From JBCDCB01 sp039182735 (GTDB taxonomy: Bacteria; Planctomycetota; Phycisphaerae; Phycisphaerales; UBA1924), in the NCBI GenBank assembly GCA_039182735.1, contig JBCDCB010000006.1, positions 39,335 through 103,334 on the forward strand: a stretch of 64,000 bases of DNA, read 5' to 3'. The notes under the pieces were generated by a model. It worked only from the letters and a program-made list of their open reading frames with translations. It was not told the DNA's origin and did no database searches. Shown here in pieces: positions 10,281 through 18,980 of the stretch (the stretch's first letter is position 1; each line of letters begins with the position of its first letter). The position numbers and the translations under genes are program-made.

Positions 10281-11303
10281 CTAGACGATGTCCCTGAGCG
10301 TGGGACTGGGCGTGCGGATGGCGCGCGCGATCCGCCAGCTGTCCACGAACGCCGAGACCATCCCCAGCGTGAGCAGGAGCGACCCGAGCCCGACGAGCAT
10401 GACGCCGACCTGATCGAGCCACCACGGCGCGGCGCTCCCGAGCGAGAGCCCGCCGAGGCGGACGAGGTCGCCGATCATCGCGACGCCTACGGCCCCGACC
10501 ATGGCATAGATGGTCTGGCGATCGACGCGACCCGTGCGCAGCGCCAGCGACCGCTTGACGAGCTCACGCGCGTTGGGCCGGAAGCCGAGCAGGACCACGC
10601 AGAGGCAGAGCCCGATGAGCAGGCGGTAGTGCAGTCGCGGCTCGGGCGAGCCGTCGATGCCGTAGACGAAGGGGGCGACGGGATCGATCGTGAAACGCAC
10701 TCGGGCGACGGCCCACAGCAGCGGGATGTACGCGAGGCACGCGACCGCGGCACCGAGCGACTTGAGCTTCGATCCGCCCCGCACGGGGTAGATAATCCCG
10801 AGCAGGCACAGCCCGCCCGCCGCGCCGGCGACGATCGTGAGCGGCGTGCTCCACGCGAATCCGGGCGGGTGCAGCATGAACCCGCCGAGGAACTCGCTGA
10901 CGCGCGGCAGCCACGACGCGAGCACCGCAACGAGGCTCGAAAGCGACCAGCCGATGAGGCAGAGCGACGCGAGCGCCGGGCTGACCATCGGGCGGAACTC
11001 GTCGGCTTCGGGATCGACGCGCCACAAGATCGTCGCGCGGACCGCCGTCCCGCACTCCGGGCAGATCCCGCTGATCGGGATGCCCTGCAGGTCGTACTTG
11101 CAGGTCACGCACGGGAGCGTGCCGCGGAGCTGCGCGTCGAGCGCGCGCGCCGATTCGGTCGGCTCGTGCCCTTCGCCGGCATCGTGCGGCAGTTCTAGAA
11201 CGGGTCGCCCCTTCGATACTTCTTCTGCAGCGCCGGATCGGTTGCAACCGAGCCCGCGCGCATCTCGGATCGTGCTCTCAATGCACGATCGCCCCACGCC
11301 CAC
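10281..11303 (-). CDS. Zinc-ribbon polytopic membrane protein, function unknown
   Basis: About 340 residues. After a short N-terminus comes a CVTCKYDLQG...CPECG zinc ribbon, a frequent N-terminal module of planctomycete membrane proteins, then about six hydrophobic helices (LASLCLIGWSLSSLVAVLAS, TIVAGAAGGLCLLGIIYPV, LGAAVACLAYIPLLWAVA, LIGLCLCVVLLGF, AMVGAVGVAMIGDLV, VGVMLVGLGSLLLTLGMV). There is no upstream ATG in frame that avoids moxR. GTG at 11303 is proposed because a TATATT -10 ends 8 nt before it; GTG at 11297 is an alternative. The function is unknown. Confidence 0.65.
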   Translation of the reverse strand: MGVGRSCIESTIRDARGLGCNRSGAAEEVSKGRPVLELPHDAGEGHEPTESARALDAQLRGTLPCVTCKYDLQGIPISGICPECGTAVRATILWRVDPEADEFRPMVSPALASLCLIGWSLSSLVAVLASWLPRVSEFLGGFMLHPPGFAWSTPLTIVAGAAGGLCLLGIIYPVRGGSKLKSLGAAVACLAYIPLLWAVARVRFTIDPVAPFVYGIDGSPEPRLHYRLLIGLCLCVVLLGFRPNARELVKRSLALRTGRVDRQTIYAMVGAVGVAMIGDLVRLGGLSLGSAAPWWLDQVGVMLVGLGSLLLTLGMVSAFVDSWRIARAIRTPSPTLRDIV

Positions 11304-11311
11304 GGCTCGCG

Positions 11312-11319
11312 AATATACT
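11312..11319. promoter_or_regulatory. Overlapping divergent -10 elements (moxR / membrane protein)
   Basis: The 8-bp AATATACT contains TATACT on the plus strand (11314-11319) and TATATT on the minus strand (11317-11312). Plus-strand moxR starts at GTG 11329 and the minus-strand gene at GTG 11303, so each -10 ends 8-9 nt before a start codon. Confidence 0.5.
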
Positions 11320-11328
11320 CGCCCCCGC

Positions 11329-12261
11329 GTGAATGAGTCACTCGTCCAACGCCTGCGCGACAACGTCCAGCGTGTCTTCGTCGGCGGACGGGACTCGATC
11401 GATCGCGTGCTGTGCTGCCTGCTCGCGCGCGGGCACGTCGTCATCGAAGACGTCCCGGGCGTCGGCAAGACCGTGCTGGCCAACAGCGTCGCGCGCTCGA
11501 TGGGCGGGGTCTTCAACCGTGTGCAGTTCACGCCCGACCTACTGCCGTCAGATGTGCTGGGCGTGTCGGTCTACGACGCGAACGCGGCGCGCTTCGACTT
11601 CAAACCGGGCCCGATCTTCGCGAACGTGCTGCTCGCCGACGAGGTGAACCGCACGACACCGCGCACGCAGGCGGCGCTGCTCGAATCCATGAACGAGCGA
11701 CAGGTGACGATCGACGGGCAGACGCGCCCGCTGCCCGACCCGTTCATGGTGATCGCGACGCAGAACCCCTTCGACTTCGAGGGCACGTACCCGCTGCCCG
11801 AATCGCAGCTCGATCGGTTCCTGATGCACATCTCGATCGGGTACCCGTCGCGCGAGTCGGAAGCCGAGGTGCTCAAGCGCCGCCCGTCGGAGAGCGAACT
11901 GCCGACACTGGAAGCGGTGACGACCCCCGAAGAGATCATCGAAGCGCAGCGCGCGGTGGACGACGTGACGCTCGATCGCTCGCTCATCGACTACATCATC
12001 GCGCTGGCCGAGGCGACGCGCACGCACCCGGAGATCCGCGTGGGTCTTTCGCCGCGCGGCACGCTCGCGCTCAGCACCGCGGCCCGCGCAACCGCGCTGC
12101 TCAACGGGCGCGACTACACCACGCCGGAAGACGTCATCGACAATGTCCACGCGGTTGTCGCGCACCGCACGATGCTGCGCTCGGCGCCCGATGGCGGCGG
12201 AACCGAAGCCGCCCGCGATCTGCTCGACGAACTGCTCACGACCCTCCCGAGCCCGGTATGA
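11329..12261 (+). CDS. MoxR-family AAA+ ATPase
   Basis: About 310 residues. MoxR ATPases act as chaperone-like factors, often with DUF58 and von Willebrand domain proteins, to mature other complexes. Motifs: Walker A GVPGVGKT, Walker B LLADEVNRT, sensor 1 ATQNPFDFEGTYPLPESQLD, then DRFLMHISIGYPS and the C-terminal lid. GTG at 11329 is favoured over ATG at 11281, because the latter precedes the -10 element. No DUF58 or VWA partner gene lies next to it here, so it is an isolated moxR. Confidence 0.92.
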   Translation: MNESLVQRLRDNVQRVFVGGRDSIDRVLCCLLARGHVVIEDVPGVGKTVLANSVARSMGGVFNRVQFTPDLLPSDVLGVSVYDANAARFDFKPGPIFANVLLADEVNRTTPRTQAALLESMNERQVTIDGQTRPLPDPFMVIATQNPFDFEGTYPLPESQLDRFLMHISIGYPSRESEAEVLKRRPSESELPTLEAVTTPEEIIEAQRAVDDVTLDRSLIDYIIALAEATRTHPEIRVGLSPRGTLALSTAARATALLNGRDYTTPEDVIDNVHAVVAHRTMLRSAPDGGGTEAARDLLDELLTTLPSPV

Positions 12262-12290
12262 ATATCCGGCCAAGCGATCGCCTGGCTGGT

Positions 12291-12887
12291 TCACGGGGAG
12301 GCGTCGAGCACGCGGATGTCCGGCACATTGCGGTAATACCCGTCGTAGTCGAGCCCGTACCCGACCACGAAGGCATCGGGGATCTCGAACCCGACGTGCT
12401 CGGCGCGGATATCCACCTCGCGGCGTTCGGGCTTGTCGAGCAGAACGCACGAACGCACGCTCGCGGGGTTCTGCTCGCGCACGATGTCACGCACAAGCTG
12501 CAGCGTGCGCCCGGTGTCGAGGATGTCGTCGATGATGACGACGTGGCGCCCGCCGAGGTCGCGCGGGATGACCCCGCGGAAGGCGGCGCCGCGTGATTCG
12601 GTCGTCTGCCCGGCATAACTGCTCACCGTCACGAGGCGCATCGAGAGCTTGACGGGCATGCGGCGGATGAGGTCCGCCGTGAAGACCATCGCGCCGGTCA
12701 TCACCGGGAGCATCACAACGCGGTCGGCGTGGTCCGCGGGCCCCTCGCCCTCCGCTTCCAGCACGTCCATCAGTTCCTGCGCGAGGACCTCGCCGAGTTC
12801 GCGCACGCGCTGCTTGATCTGCGCGCGCTCGATGAGCACCCGCCCGGTGCCCTCCGCCCACGGGTGCGCCGGCTCCTGGTCGTTCAT
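12291..12887 (-). CDS. hpt: Hypoxanthine phosphoribosyltransferase
   Basis: 198 residues. Converts hypoxanthine (and usually guanine) plus phosphoribosyl pyrophosphate to the nucleotide in purine salvage. The PRPP-binding signature VVIIDDILDTGRT and the flexible-loop SYAGQTTESRG are clear, as is the C-terminal VGYGLDYDGYYRNVPDI. ATG at 12887 overlaps the stop of the pyrophosphatase gene as ATGA. Pairing these genes makes sense because pyrophosphatase removes the pyrophosphate released by the transferase. Confidence 0.95.
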   Translation of the reverse strand: MNDQEPAHPWAEGTGRVLIERAQIKQRVRELGEVLAQELMDVLEAEGEGPADHADRVVMLPVMTGAMVFTADLIRRMPVKLSMRLVTVSSYAGQTTESRGAAFRGVIPRDLGGRHVVIIDDILDTGRTLQLVRDIVREQNPASVRSCVLLDKPERREVDIRAEHVGFEIPDAFVVGYGLDYDGYYRNVPDIRVLDASP

Positions 12888-13450
12888 CGCGCGAGCCCCT
12901 GCAAGCGTCCGCGCTGGCGCGCCGTCCAGTAGTCGCTCAGCGACTTGTCGATCACCGCGTGCGCTGCCTCTGCGGGCAGGATCTCGTCCACCTCGACGCC
13001 CTTCTCCTCGAGCATCTTGTAATCCTCGAGGAACCGCTTGAGCATCTTGAACAGGTGCCGCGGGAAGTCGCTCGGCTTGGTCATGTCCTCGAACTGCGGG
13101 TCGCTTGTCACCACCGCCACGATTTTGTGATCCGGCTGGCCGTCGTCGATCATCGACATCATCCCCACCGCCCGCGCGTCGCACACGCACAGCGGCGGGA
13201 TGTTCTCGCTGCAGAACACCAGCACGTCGAGCGGGTCGTCGTCTTCCGCGTAGGTCTGCGGGATGAACCCGTAGTTCGCCGGGTAGTACACCGCGCTCGA
13301 AAGCACCCGGTCCAGCTTGAGCATCCCCGAGTTCTTGTCCAGCTCGTACTTGTTCGATGATCCCTTCGGGATCTCGATGATCGCGCGGAAGTACTCCGGC
13401 AGGGGCTTCTTCTCGACGCTCGGCGTGACATCGTGCCAGGGGTGGAACAT
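12884..13450 (-). CDS. ppa: Inorganic pyrophosphatase (family I)
   Basis: 188-residue soluble enzyme hydrolysing pyrophosphate to phosphate, which drives nucleotide and macromolecule synthesis. Signature residues are EIPKGSSNKYELDK, YPANYGFIPQTYAEDDDPLDVLVF with the metal-binding aspartates, and DDGQPDHKIVAV. It is the first gene of a two-gene unit with hpt. Confidence 0.95.
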   Translation of the reverse strand: MFHPWHDVTPSVEKKPLPEYFRAIIEIPKGSSNKYELDKNSGMLKLDRVLSSAVYYPANYGFIPQTYAEDDDPLDVLVFCSENIPPLCVCDARAVGMMSMIDDGQPDHKIVAVVTSDPQFEDMTKPSDFPRHLFKMLKRFLEDYKMLEEKGVEVDEILPAEAAHAVIDKSLSDYWTARQRGRLQGLAR

Positions 13451-13512
13451 CCGGGTCGGCTCCGTGCGGGGGAGCCGCGAGCATAACGACGAGGCCCGCG
13501 CGCGCCCTCCGG

Positions 13513-13518
13513 TACAGT
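13513..13518 (+). promoter_or_regulatory. -10 element of pgi
   Basis: TACAGT ends 6 nt before the pgi ATG at 13525, so the transcript is predicted to start at or next to the A of the start codon. No convincing -35 is visible. Confidence 0.45.
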
Positions 13519-13524
13519 GCGCCC

Positions 13525-14961
13525 ATGCTCACACTCGACTACGCCAACTGCCTCTCCGACCGCGTCGCCGCCCACGGGCTCGAACCCGGCGCCCTCGCCC
13601 CGGGCTCACCCCTCGCGGACCAGGCGGTGCGCCTCACCGCCTCGCTCGCCAAGTCCGCCGGCACAGGCTGGGAACGCTGGACCGACCTGCCCATCAACCC
13701 CACCCGAGCCAGGCACGTGCAGGACGTCCTCGCGATCAGCGAGGAACTCCGCGAACGCTGCGACAACCTTGTCGTGCTCGGCATCGGCGGCAGCGCGCTC
13801 GGGAACATCGCCCTCCAGGCCGCACTACGGCCAGCGACGTGGAACCTGCTCCCCAACGACTCCCGCGGCGGGCCCCGCCTCTTCGTCATCGACAACGTCG
13901 ATCCCGACTACCTGGGCCCCGTGCTCGAGTTCATCCGGCGATCCGACCCGGGGCTCAAGCGCACCGTCTTCAATGTCATCAGCAAGTCGGGCGAGACCGC
14001 CGAGACCGCCGCGCAGTTCATGACCATCCGCAAACTGCTCATCGACCACCTCGGCGAGCGCGAGCACGCGAAGAACCTCGTCGCCATCACCGACCCCGCC
14101 AAAGGCACGATGCGCTCTATCTGCGACGACAACGGCTACCGCACGCTCCCCGTCCCTGACGGCGTCGGCGGACGCTTCAGCGTCCTCTCACCCGTCGGGC
14201 TCTTCTCCGCGGCGATGTGCGGCATCGATATCGACGCGCTCCTCGACGGCGCCGCGCGCATGAGCCGCGCCTGCGCACAGCCCGAACTCGACAAGAACCC
14301 CGCCGCCATGCTCGCGACGCTGCTCGTCGAACTCGGGCTCGGCAACGGCGTCAAAACGCACAAACCCGTCCACGTGATGATGCCCTACTCCAACCGCCTC
14401 TACTTTATGGCCGACTGGTTCCGCCAGCTCTGGGCCGAATCGCTCGGCAAGCGACACGACACCAACGGCGACGAAGTCTTCGCAGGCTTCACACCCGTCA
14501 AGGCCCTCGGCACGACCGACCAGCACTCGCAGGTCCAGCTCTATCGAGAAGGGCCCAATGACAAGGTCTTCATGTTCATGGAGGTCGAAGACTTCGGCGA
14601 CGGAGACCTCACCATCCCGAGCGGGCTCGGCGTCGAGAACCTGCAATACCTCGAAAGCAAGAAGTTCTCGACACTGCTCAACGCCGAGAAGCGCGCAACG
14701 GAGTTCGCCTTCGTCGAGTCCGAGCGACCGAACCTGACGATCAAGCTCCCCGCGATCGACGAACGGCGCGTCGGCCAGTTCATCTACCTGTGGGAAGTCG
14801 TGACGGCGTACGCCGGCCTGATGCTGGGTATCGACGCGTACGACCAGCCCGCCGTCGAGACCGGCAAGGTCGCGACCTTCGGGCTCATGGGACGACCGGG
14901 CTACGAAGAGTGGAAGTCGAAGGTGGACGAACGACTCGCGCCGACGACGCATGTGATCTGA
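13525..14961 (+). CDS. pgi: Glucose-6-phosphate isomerase
   Basis: 478 residues. Interconverts glucose 6-phosphate and fructose 6-phosphate in glycolysis. The phosphate-binding loops are clear: VVLGIGGSALGNIAL near residue 85 and NVISKSGETAETAAQF near 150. GVGGRFSVLSPVGLFSAAM, a catalytic-region GTTDQHSQVQLYREGP and a C-terminal GLMGRPGYEEWK follow. Length fits the shorter bacterial type rather than the 550-residue E. coli enzyme. It probably forms its own leaderless unit. Confidence 0.96.
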   Translation: MLTLDYANCLSDRVAAHGLEPGALAPGSPLADQAVRLTASLAKSAGTGWERWTDLPINPTRARHVQDVLAISEELRERCDNLVVLGIGGSALGNIALQAALRPATWNLLPNDSRGGPRLFVIDNVDPDYLGPVLEFIRRSDPGLKRTVFNVISKSGETAETAAQFMTIRKLLIDHLGEREHAKNLVAITDPAKGTMRSICDDNGYRTLPVPDGVGGRFSVLSPVGLFSAAMCGIDIDALLDGAARMSRACAQPELDKNPAAMLATLLVELGLGNGVKTHKPVHVMMPYSNRLYFMADWFRQLWAESLGKRHDTNGDEVFAGFTPVKALGTTDQHSQVQLYREGPNDKVFMFMEVEDFGDGDLTIPSGLGVENLQYLESKKFSTLLNAEKRATEFAFVESERPNLTIKLPAIDERRVGQFIYLWEVVTAYAGLMLGIDAYDQPAVETGKVATFGLMGRPGYEEWKSKVDERLAPTTHVI

Positions 14962-14992
14962 GGAGCGCCGGATGCTGCACAGACTCGGGGCG

Positions 14993-14998
14993 TATCGT
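14993..14998 (+). promoter_or_regulatory. -10 element of the interrupted gene at 15004
   Basis: TATCGT ends 5 nt before the ATG at 15004, matching the short-spacing pattern seen at many other genes here. Confidence 0.4.
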
Positions 14999-15003
14999 TC
15001 GAT

Positions 15004-15624
15004 ATGAAGCGAGCCGCAGGATGTCTCTGGGTCATCGTCCCGGCACTGTTGCTCTTTGTCATGCTTCCAGCCGGGCTGCGCGAATATCACTACGTCGATC
15101 TCGATACCGCACGAACGAAAGTCGAACATTCGTTCTTTGGGGGCGTGTATCTCAGACGCTACCACCCGGTGTGGGACATTCAGGTATTCGGCGTCGAAGA
15201 CGACGAGCCAAGCGGCAACTGGGCGAGGAATCGTAAGGCCGACGATGACTATTGGTACACCGGGATCCGGTCGGATCGGACGTACTCGCGGGCACTGAAT
15301 GCAATTCGACAAGCGTCGGTCGCATCAGACATGATTCAGGCGAGTGATGCTGCGAAACGCGAGCTGGCAAGCCACTTGAACGGCCTTCTTCCGCTCTGAA
15401 CATATGGTGATTGGCGCACGTACGACACAATCCTTGTCAGCGAGCTGGAAGCGTTGTATGACCCAGCCGCCGATCCGGAGGAAGGTCTGCAGGCAGAAGA
15501 CATGCGCCGAGCCATCGCACGCGCCATTTCAGAGTTCGAGGCACAAAAACGAGAACGGGCCGCGGACGACCATCGCCCGCGACCCGCGGAATCGGAATCA
15601 GGTTCTGACGAGCCGCGACCGTGA
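15004..15624 (+). pseudogene. Membrane-anchored hypothetical protein with in-frame TGA
   Basis: The open part encodes 131 residues: one N-terminal hydrophobic helix (WVIVPALLLFVMLP), then a soluble domain with YHYVDLDTARTK and DDDYWYTGIRSDRTYSRALN. A TGA at 15397-15399 follows. In the same frame, coding-like sequence then continues for another 74 codons to TGA at 15622, including TYDTILVSELEALYD and an amphipathic helix EDMRRAIARAISEFEAQKRE with a charged disordered end. The continuation in frame, with good codon use and a natural-looking C-terminus, suggests one gene of about 206 codons broken by a nonsense codon, sequencing error or readthrough. I do not recognise the family. Confidence 0.6.
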
Positions 15625-15640
15625 GGGAGCGGGCCCGTTC
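15545..15640 (-). terminator. Large intrinsic terminator after fliC1
   Basis: On the minus strand GAACGGGCC (15640-15632) pairs with GGCCCGTTC (15561-15553), enclosing a 70-nt GC-rich insert that can itself fold, and is followed by TCGTTTTTG (T run 15549-15545). It lies in the region shared with the convergent interrupted gene. Confidence 0.55.
15606..15640. repeat. Probable planctomycete dispersed intergenic repeat
   Basis: The 35-bp stretch around GAGCCGCGACCGTGAGGGAG translates as SRDREGA on one strand and LPHGRGS on the other. I recall these peptides as recurring in spurious annotations of planctomycete genomes, which points to a dispersed intergenic repeat. Only one copy is in this window. 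It forms one arm of the fliC1 terminator. Confidence 0.4.
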
Positions 15641-15646
15641 GCGTCA

Positions 15647-17224
15647 CTAGCCGAGCAGCTGCAGCACGCTCTGCGGCTGCGAGTTCGCGATCGCCAGGCT
15701 CGACGTCGAGGAAGAGTTCAGGATCTGCAGCTGGCTGAGTCGCGCTGTCTGCGCCGCGAAGTCGGTGTCGCGGATGACGGACTCGGCGGCCGTCGTGTTC
15801 TCGAAGGCGATCTGCAGGCTGCGGATGGTTGACGAGACGGTGTTGGCCTGGAACGCGCCGAGCCTGCCGCGGAGCTTGGTGACGTCTTCGATCGCCTGGC
15901 TGACGACCCGCTGCGCACTCGAGAGGTTCCCGTCTTCGATGTTGACATCGCGTCCGGTGCCGAGGTCCTGCAGCGTGAAGGTGTCGTAGCCGCTGCCGTT
16001 GAAGACCTCGGCGCGCCCGAGCGTGCGCGCCGTCACCTGCGGGATGCCGAGCGAGACTTTGCCGTTGAGATTCACGCGGCTGGCGAGCTGGAAGTCGGCA
16101 CCGCCGCCGAGGATGCGGAACGCGGTGACGGTGCCGGCGCGTTGCGCTTCGGCGTCGAGTCCCGCGGTTCCCGTCGAGAGGTCGATCTCCACGTCGAGGA
16201 ACTCGGTATTCACACGCGCGACGGTGCCGTTGACCGTTGCGCGGACGCCGTTGACCGTGACGGTCGCGTCCTGCCCGTCGTCCTCGATGCCGTTGGTGAC
16301 GGTGGAGGCGTTGAAGGCGTCCGCCCCGGCCGGGATATCGGCGCGGTTCGTGTCGTTGTCGGTCAGGCGGTAGACCCCGTCGGCGGCGTCGATCCCGCCG
16401 TCGTCGAGCACCTGCACGCGGACGAAGTCGTCGGCGCCCATGCCGATGGATTCGAGCCGGATCCCGCTGGCGCCGGAGGCGGTCGCCGTGACGCCGGTGA
16501 GGTCGGTGACGCTGTTGATCGCGCTGATGATGTCGGCGACGGAACTGCCCGACGCGAAGCTGAGCTCGCGCGCCCCTTCAACGCCCGCGACCTCGAAGCG
16601 GAAGAGGCTGTCCGCGCCATCGCTCGCGCCGGCCCCGCCCAGGTTGATGTTCGCGTTCCCGAACGAGAGTACGAACCCGCCGACCTGTGCCGACTGCGTG
16701 ACGACCACGTCTACGTCCATCGTCTGCCCGAAGGGGAGCTTGGCGGCGTTGATCTTGAACGAGTCCACGTTCCCGCTGATGTTGTCCACCTCGTAGTCGA
16801 GGTTGCCGTTGAGCAGGCGCAGCCCCTGGAAGCTGGCGCTGTCGGCGATGCGGTCGATCGTGCGCAGGATCGAATCCACCTGCTGCTGGTTCGCGGCGCG
16901 CTCTTCGTCACTAAGGGCCGCGACGTTCGCGTTCTCGGTGATCAGCGCCTGAAGTTCTTCGAGCAGCGTCGAGAGCTCCTGCAGCGCGCCTTCGGCGATG
17001 TTGACCACTTGGTCCGCGCGCTCGGCGTTCCCGATCGCCGCGCCCGTGCCCGCGAGCTCCGAGCGCAGGTTCTCCGACGCGATCAGCCCCGCCGGGTCGT
17101 CCTTGCCGCGGTTGATCCGCAGGCCGGTGGACAACCGTTCGAGCGACGTGTTGAGCGAGGCGTTGTTGGCAGACAACACCCGCTGCGCCGTCAGCGACGG
17201 CACATTCGAAACGATGCGGCTCAT
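15647..17224 (-). CDS. fliC: Flagellin 1
   Basis: 525-residue filament subunit. The conserved N-terminal D0/D1 helices (SLTAQRVLSANNASLNTSLERL, then STGLRINRGKDDPAGLIASE) and C-terminal D1/D0 (RLGAFQANTVSSTIRSLQIA through SVLQLLG) flank a central variable domain of about 300 residues. That domain includes a flagellin-IN-like repeat (ELSFASGSSVADIISAINSV). It is last of three tandem flagellin genes. The leader can form GAAC-CGGA-GTTC just before the ATG, placing the Shine-Dalgarno in a loop. Confidence 0.95.
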   Translation of the reverse strand: MSRIVSNVPSLTAQRVLSANNASLNTSLERLSTGLRINRGKDDPAGLIASENLRSELAGTGAAIGNAERADQVVNIAEGALQELSTLLEELQALITENANVAALSDEERAANQQQVDSILRTIDRIADSASFQGLRLLNGNLDYEVDNISGNVDSFKINAAKLPFGQTMDVDVVVTQSAQVGGFVLSFGNANINLGGAGASDGADSLFRFEVAGVEGARELSFASGSSVADIISAINSVTDLTGVTATASGASGIRLESIGMGADDFVRVQVLDDGGIDAADGVYRLTDNDTNRADIPAGADAFNASTVTNGIEDDGQDATVTVNGVRATVNGTVARVNTEFLDVEIDLSTGTAGLDAEAQRAGTVTAFRILGGGADFQLASRVNLNGKVSLGIPQVTARTLGRAEVFNGSGYDTFTLQDLGTGRDVNIEDGNLSSAQRVVSQAIEDVTKLRGRLGAFQANTVSSTIRSLQIAFENTTAAESVIRDTDFAAQTARLSQLQILNSSSTSSLAIANSQPQSVLQLLG

Positions 17225-17230
17225 GATTCC

Positions 17231-17242
17231 GAACTCCGGTTC
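17231..17242 (-). promoter_or_regulatory. GGA-loop hairpin at fliC1 ribosome-binding site
   Basis: On the minus strand GAAC and GTTC pair around a CGGA tetraloop 6 nt before the start codon. GGA in a hairpin loop overlapping the Shine-Dalgarno is the classic form of a CsrA site. csrA lies upstream in the same region. Confidence 0.45.
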
Positions 17243-17335
17243 CTACGCCGGGGCAATCTCGCGGCGTACGCCCTTCATCGGTGGGTCGTGCGCATCCGGC
17301 GCAGGCGGGTCCGAGAACGTGCGCGCTCACCGCGC

Positions 17336-17371
17336 AAAAACGAAACGCCCCGAGCCTCTCGGCCCGGGGCG
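17336..17371 (-). terminator. Intrinsic terminator after fliC2
   Basis: An 11-bp stem (CGCCCCGGGCC with GGCTCGGGGCG, one G-U pair) closed by a GAGA tetraloop is followed by TTTCGTTTTT on the minus strand. This is the strongest terminator in the window and separates fliC2 from fliC1. Confidence 0.85.
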
Positions 17372-17408
17372 CGTGTTGTTATCGGTCAGCCCGTTCCGGC
17401 CGCTCGGA

Positions 17409-18971
17409 TTAGCCGAGGAGCTGCAGGGCGTTCTGCGGCTGCAGGTTGGCCTGCTGCAGCACGTTCTGAGCCGACGCGCTGAGGATCTGGTTGCGGGTCA
17501 GCTGCGCGGTCTCGAGCGCGAAGTCGGCGTCGCGGATGACCGACTCGGCCGCCGCGGTGTTCTCGAGACCGACGTTCAGGCTCCGGATGGTGGCGCCGAT
17601 CGTGTTCTGCTGGAACGCACCGATGCGACCGCGGAGCGAGCTCACCTCAGAGATGGCGTTGGAGATGACCTTCTGAGCTTCGCCGAGGTCGCCATCGACG
17701 ACGTTGAGCGATGCGCCATTGGCGAGGTCGGCGAGGAAGCGGGTGCTGGTCCCGTCCTCCGTGCGACCGATCGTGCGCGAGCCGATGTCGCCGATGCCCA
17801 GCGACACCTTGCCGGCGATATCGACCCTGCCGGCGAGCTGGAACTCGCCACCGCCGCCGGTGATCCGCAGCGCGGTCAGCGAACCGAGCTCCTGCGCGGA
17901 GGCGTTGCCGCCGCCCGCGCCGGTGATCAGGTCAACCTCGACATCGAGGAAGTCGGTGTTGATCCGAGCGGTGGTGCCCTTGGTGGTGGCCTGGATGCCG
18001 TTGATAGTCGCCTGGACGTCCTGACCCTCGTCGGTGAGGCCGTTCGCCGCAGCGGTGACGTTGAACGCGGTGACCGAGCCGGTGTCGGCGACGTTGGTGT
18101 TGTCGGCGGAGAGCTCGTAGATGCCGTTTGCACCGTTGATCGCACCGTCGTCCACGATGCGGACGCTCACGAACTCGTTCGCGCCGAGTTCTTCGGACTC
18201 GAGACGCACGCCCGACGCGCCCGAAGCCGAAGCCTCGACGCCGGTCACGTCACTGAAGGAGTTGATCGCGGTGATGATGTCGCTGACCGCGGTACCGGAC
18301 GCGAAGGTGAGCTCACGTGAGCCCTTGTTGCCGGTGATTTCGAGGACGAACTCGCTGTCGGCACCGTCGTCGGCACCGGCGCCGCCGAGGTTGATGTTCG
18401 CGCCGCCAAACGAGAGCAGGAAGCCGCCGACCTGCGCGGAGTCGGTGACCACGACGTTCACGTCGCGGGTACCCTCAAACTCGAGCTTGGCGCCGTTGAC
18501 CTTGAAGGCGTCCACGTTGGCGCTGACGTTGGTGGTCTCGAAGTCGAGCGTGCCGTTGAGCAGGCGAGTGCCCTGGAAGGACGTGGACTGCGAGACGCGG
18601 TCGATGGTCTGGAGGATCGAGTCGATCTGGAGCTGGTTCGCTTCCTTTTCCTCTTCGCTCAGACCCGTGGTGTTCGCGGTGGTGGTGACGAGTGACTGCA
18701 GGTCCTCGAGCAGGCCCGAAACCTCCTGAAGGCCGCCCTCGGCGATGTTCACGACCTGGTCGGCGCGCTCGGCGTTGCCGATCGCGGCGCTGATCGCCGC
18801 CTTCTCCGCACGCAGGTTCTCCGACGCGATCAGGCCCGCCGGGTCGTCCTTACCGCGGTTGATCCGAAGACCTGTGGACAGACGCTCGAGCGTGTTGTTC
18901 AGACCGGCGTTGTTCTGACCGAGCACGCGCTGCGCGATGAGCGACTGAACGTTCGTGTTAATACGACTCAT
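17409..18971 (-). CDS. fliC: Flagellin 2
   Basis: 520-residue flagellin with D0/D1 ends MSRINTNVQSLIAQRVLGQN and LQQANLQPQNALQLLG around a variable centre that also carries the ELTFASGTAVSDIITAIN repeat. It is closest to flagellin 1 in the central domain. The start at 18971 has a strong ribosome-binding site (GGAGGAG); longer readings upstream lack flagellin character. It probably has its own transcript because terminators lie on both sides. Confidence 0.95.
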   Translation of the reverse strand: MSRINTNVQSLIAQRVLGQNNAGLNNTLERLSTGLRINRGKDDPAGLIASENLRAEKAAISAAIGNAERADQVVNIAEGGLQEVSGLLEDLQSLVTTTANTTGLSEEEKEANQLQIDSILQTIDRVSQSTSFQGTRLLNGTLDFETTNVSANVDAFKVNGAKLEFEGTRDVNVVVTDSAQVGGFLLSFGGANINLGGAGADDGADSEFVLEITGNKGSRELTFASGTAVSDIITAINSFSDVTGVEASASGASGVRLESEELGANEFVSVRIVDDGAINGANGIYELSADNTNVADTGSVTAFNVTAAANGLTDEGQDVQATINGIQATTKGTTARINTDFLDVEVDLITGAGGGNASAQELGSLTALRITGGGGEFQLAGRVDIAGKVSLGIGDIGSRTIGRTEDGTSTRFLADLANGASLNVVDGDLGEAQKVISNAISEVSSLRGRIGAFQQNTIGATIRSLNVGLENTAAAESVIRDADFALETAQLTRNQILSASAQNVLQQANLQPQNALQLLG

Positions 18972-18980
18972 GGAAAGAGC

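Noticed and set aside
15404..15832. 142-codon plus-strand frame after the interrupted gene
   Set aside because: It runs into the antisense of fliC1 and has poor composition; the frame that continues the interrupted gene is more protein-like.
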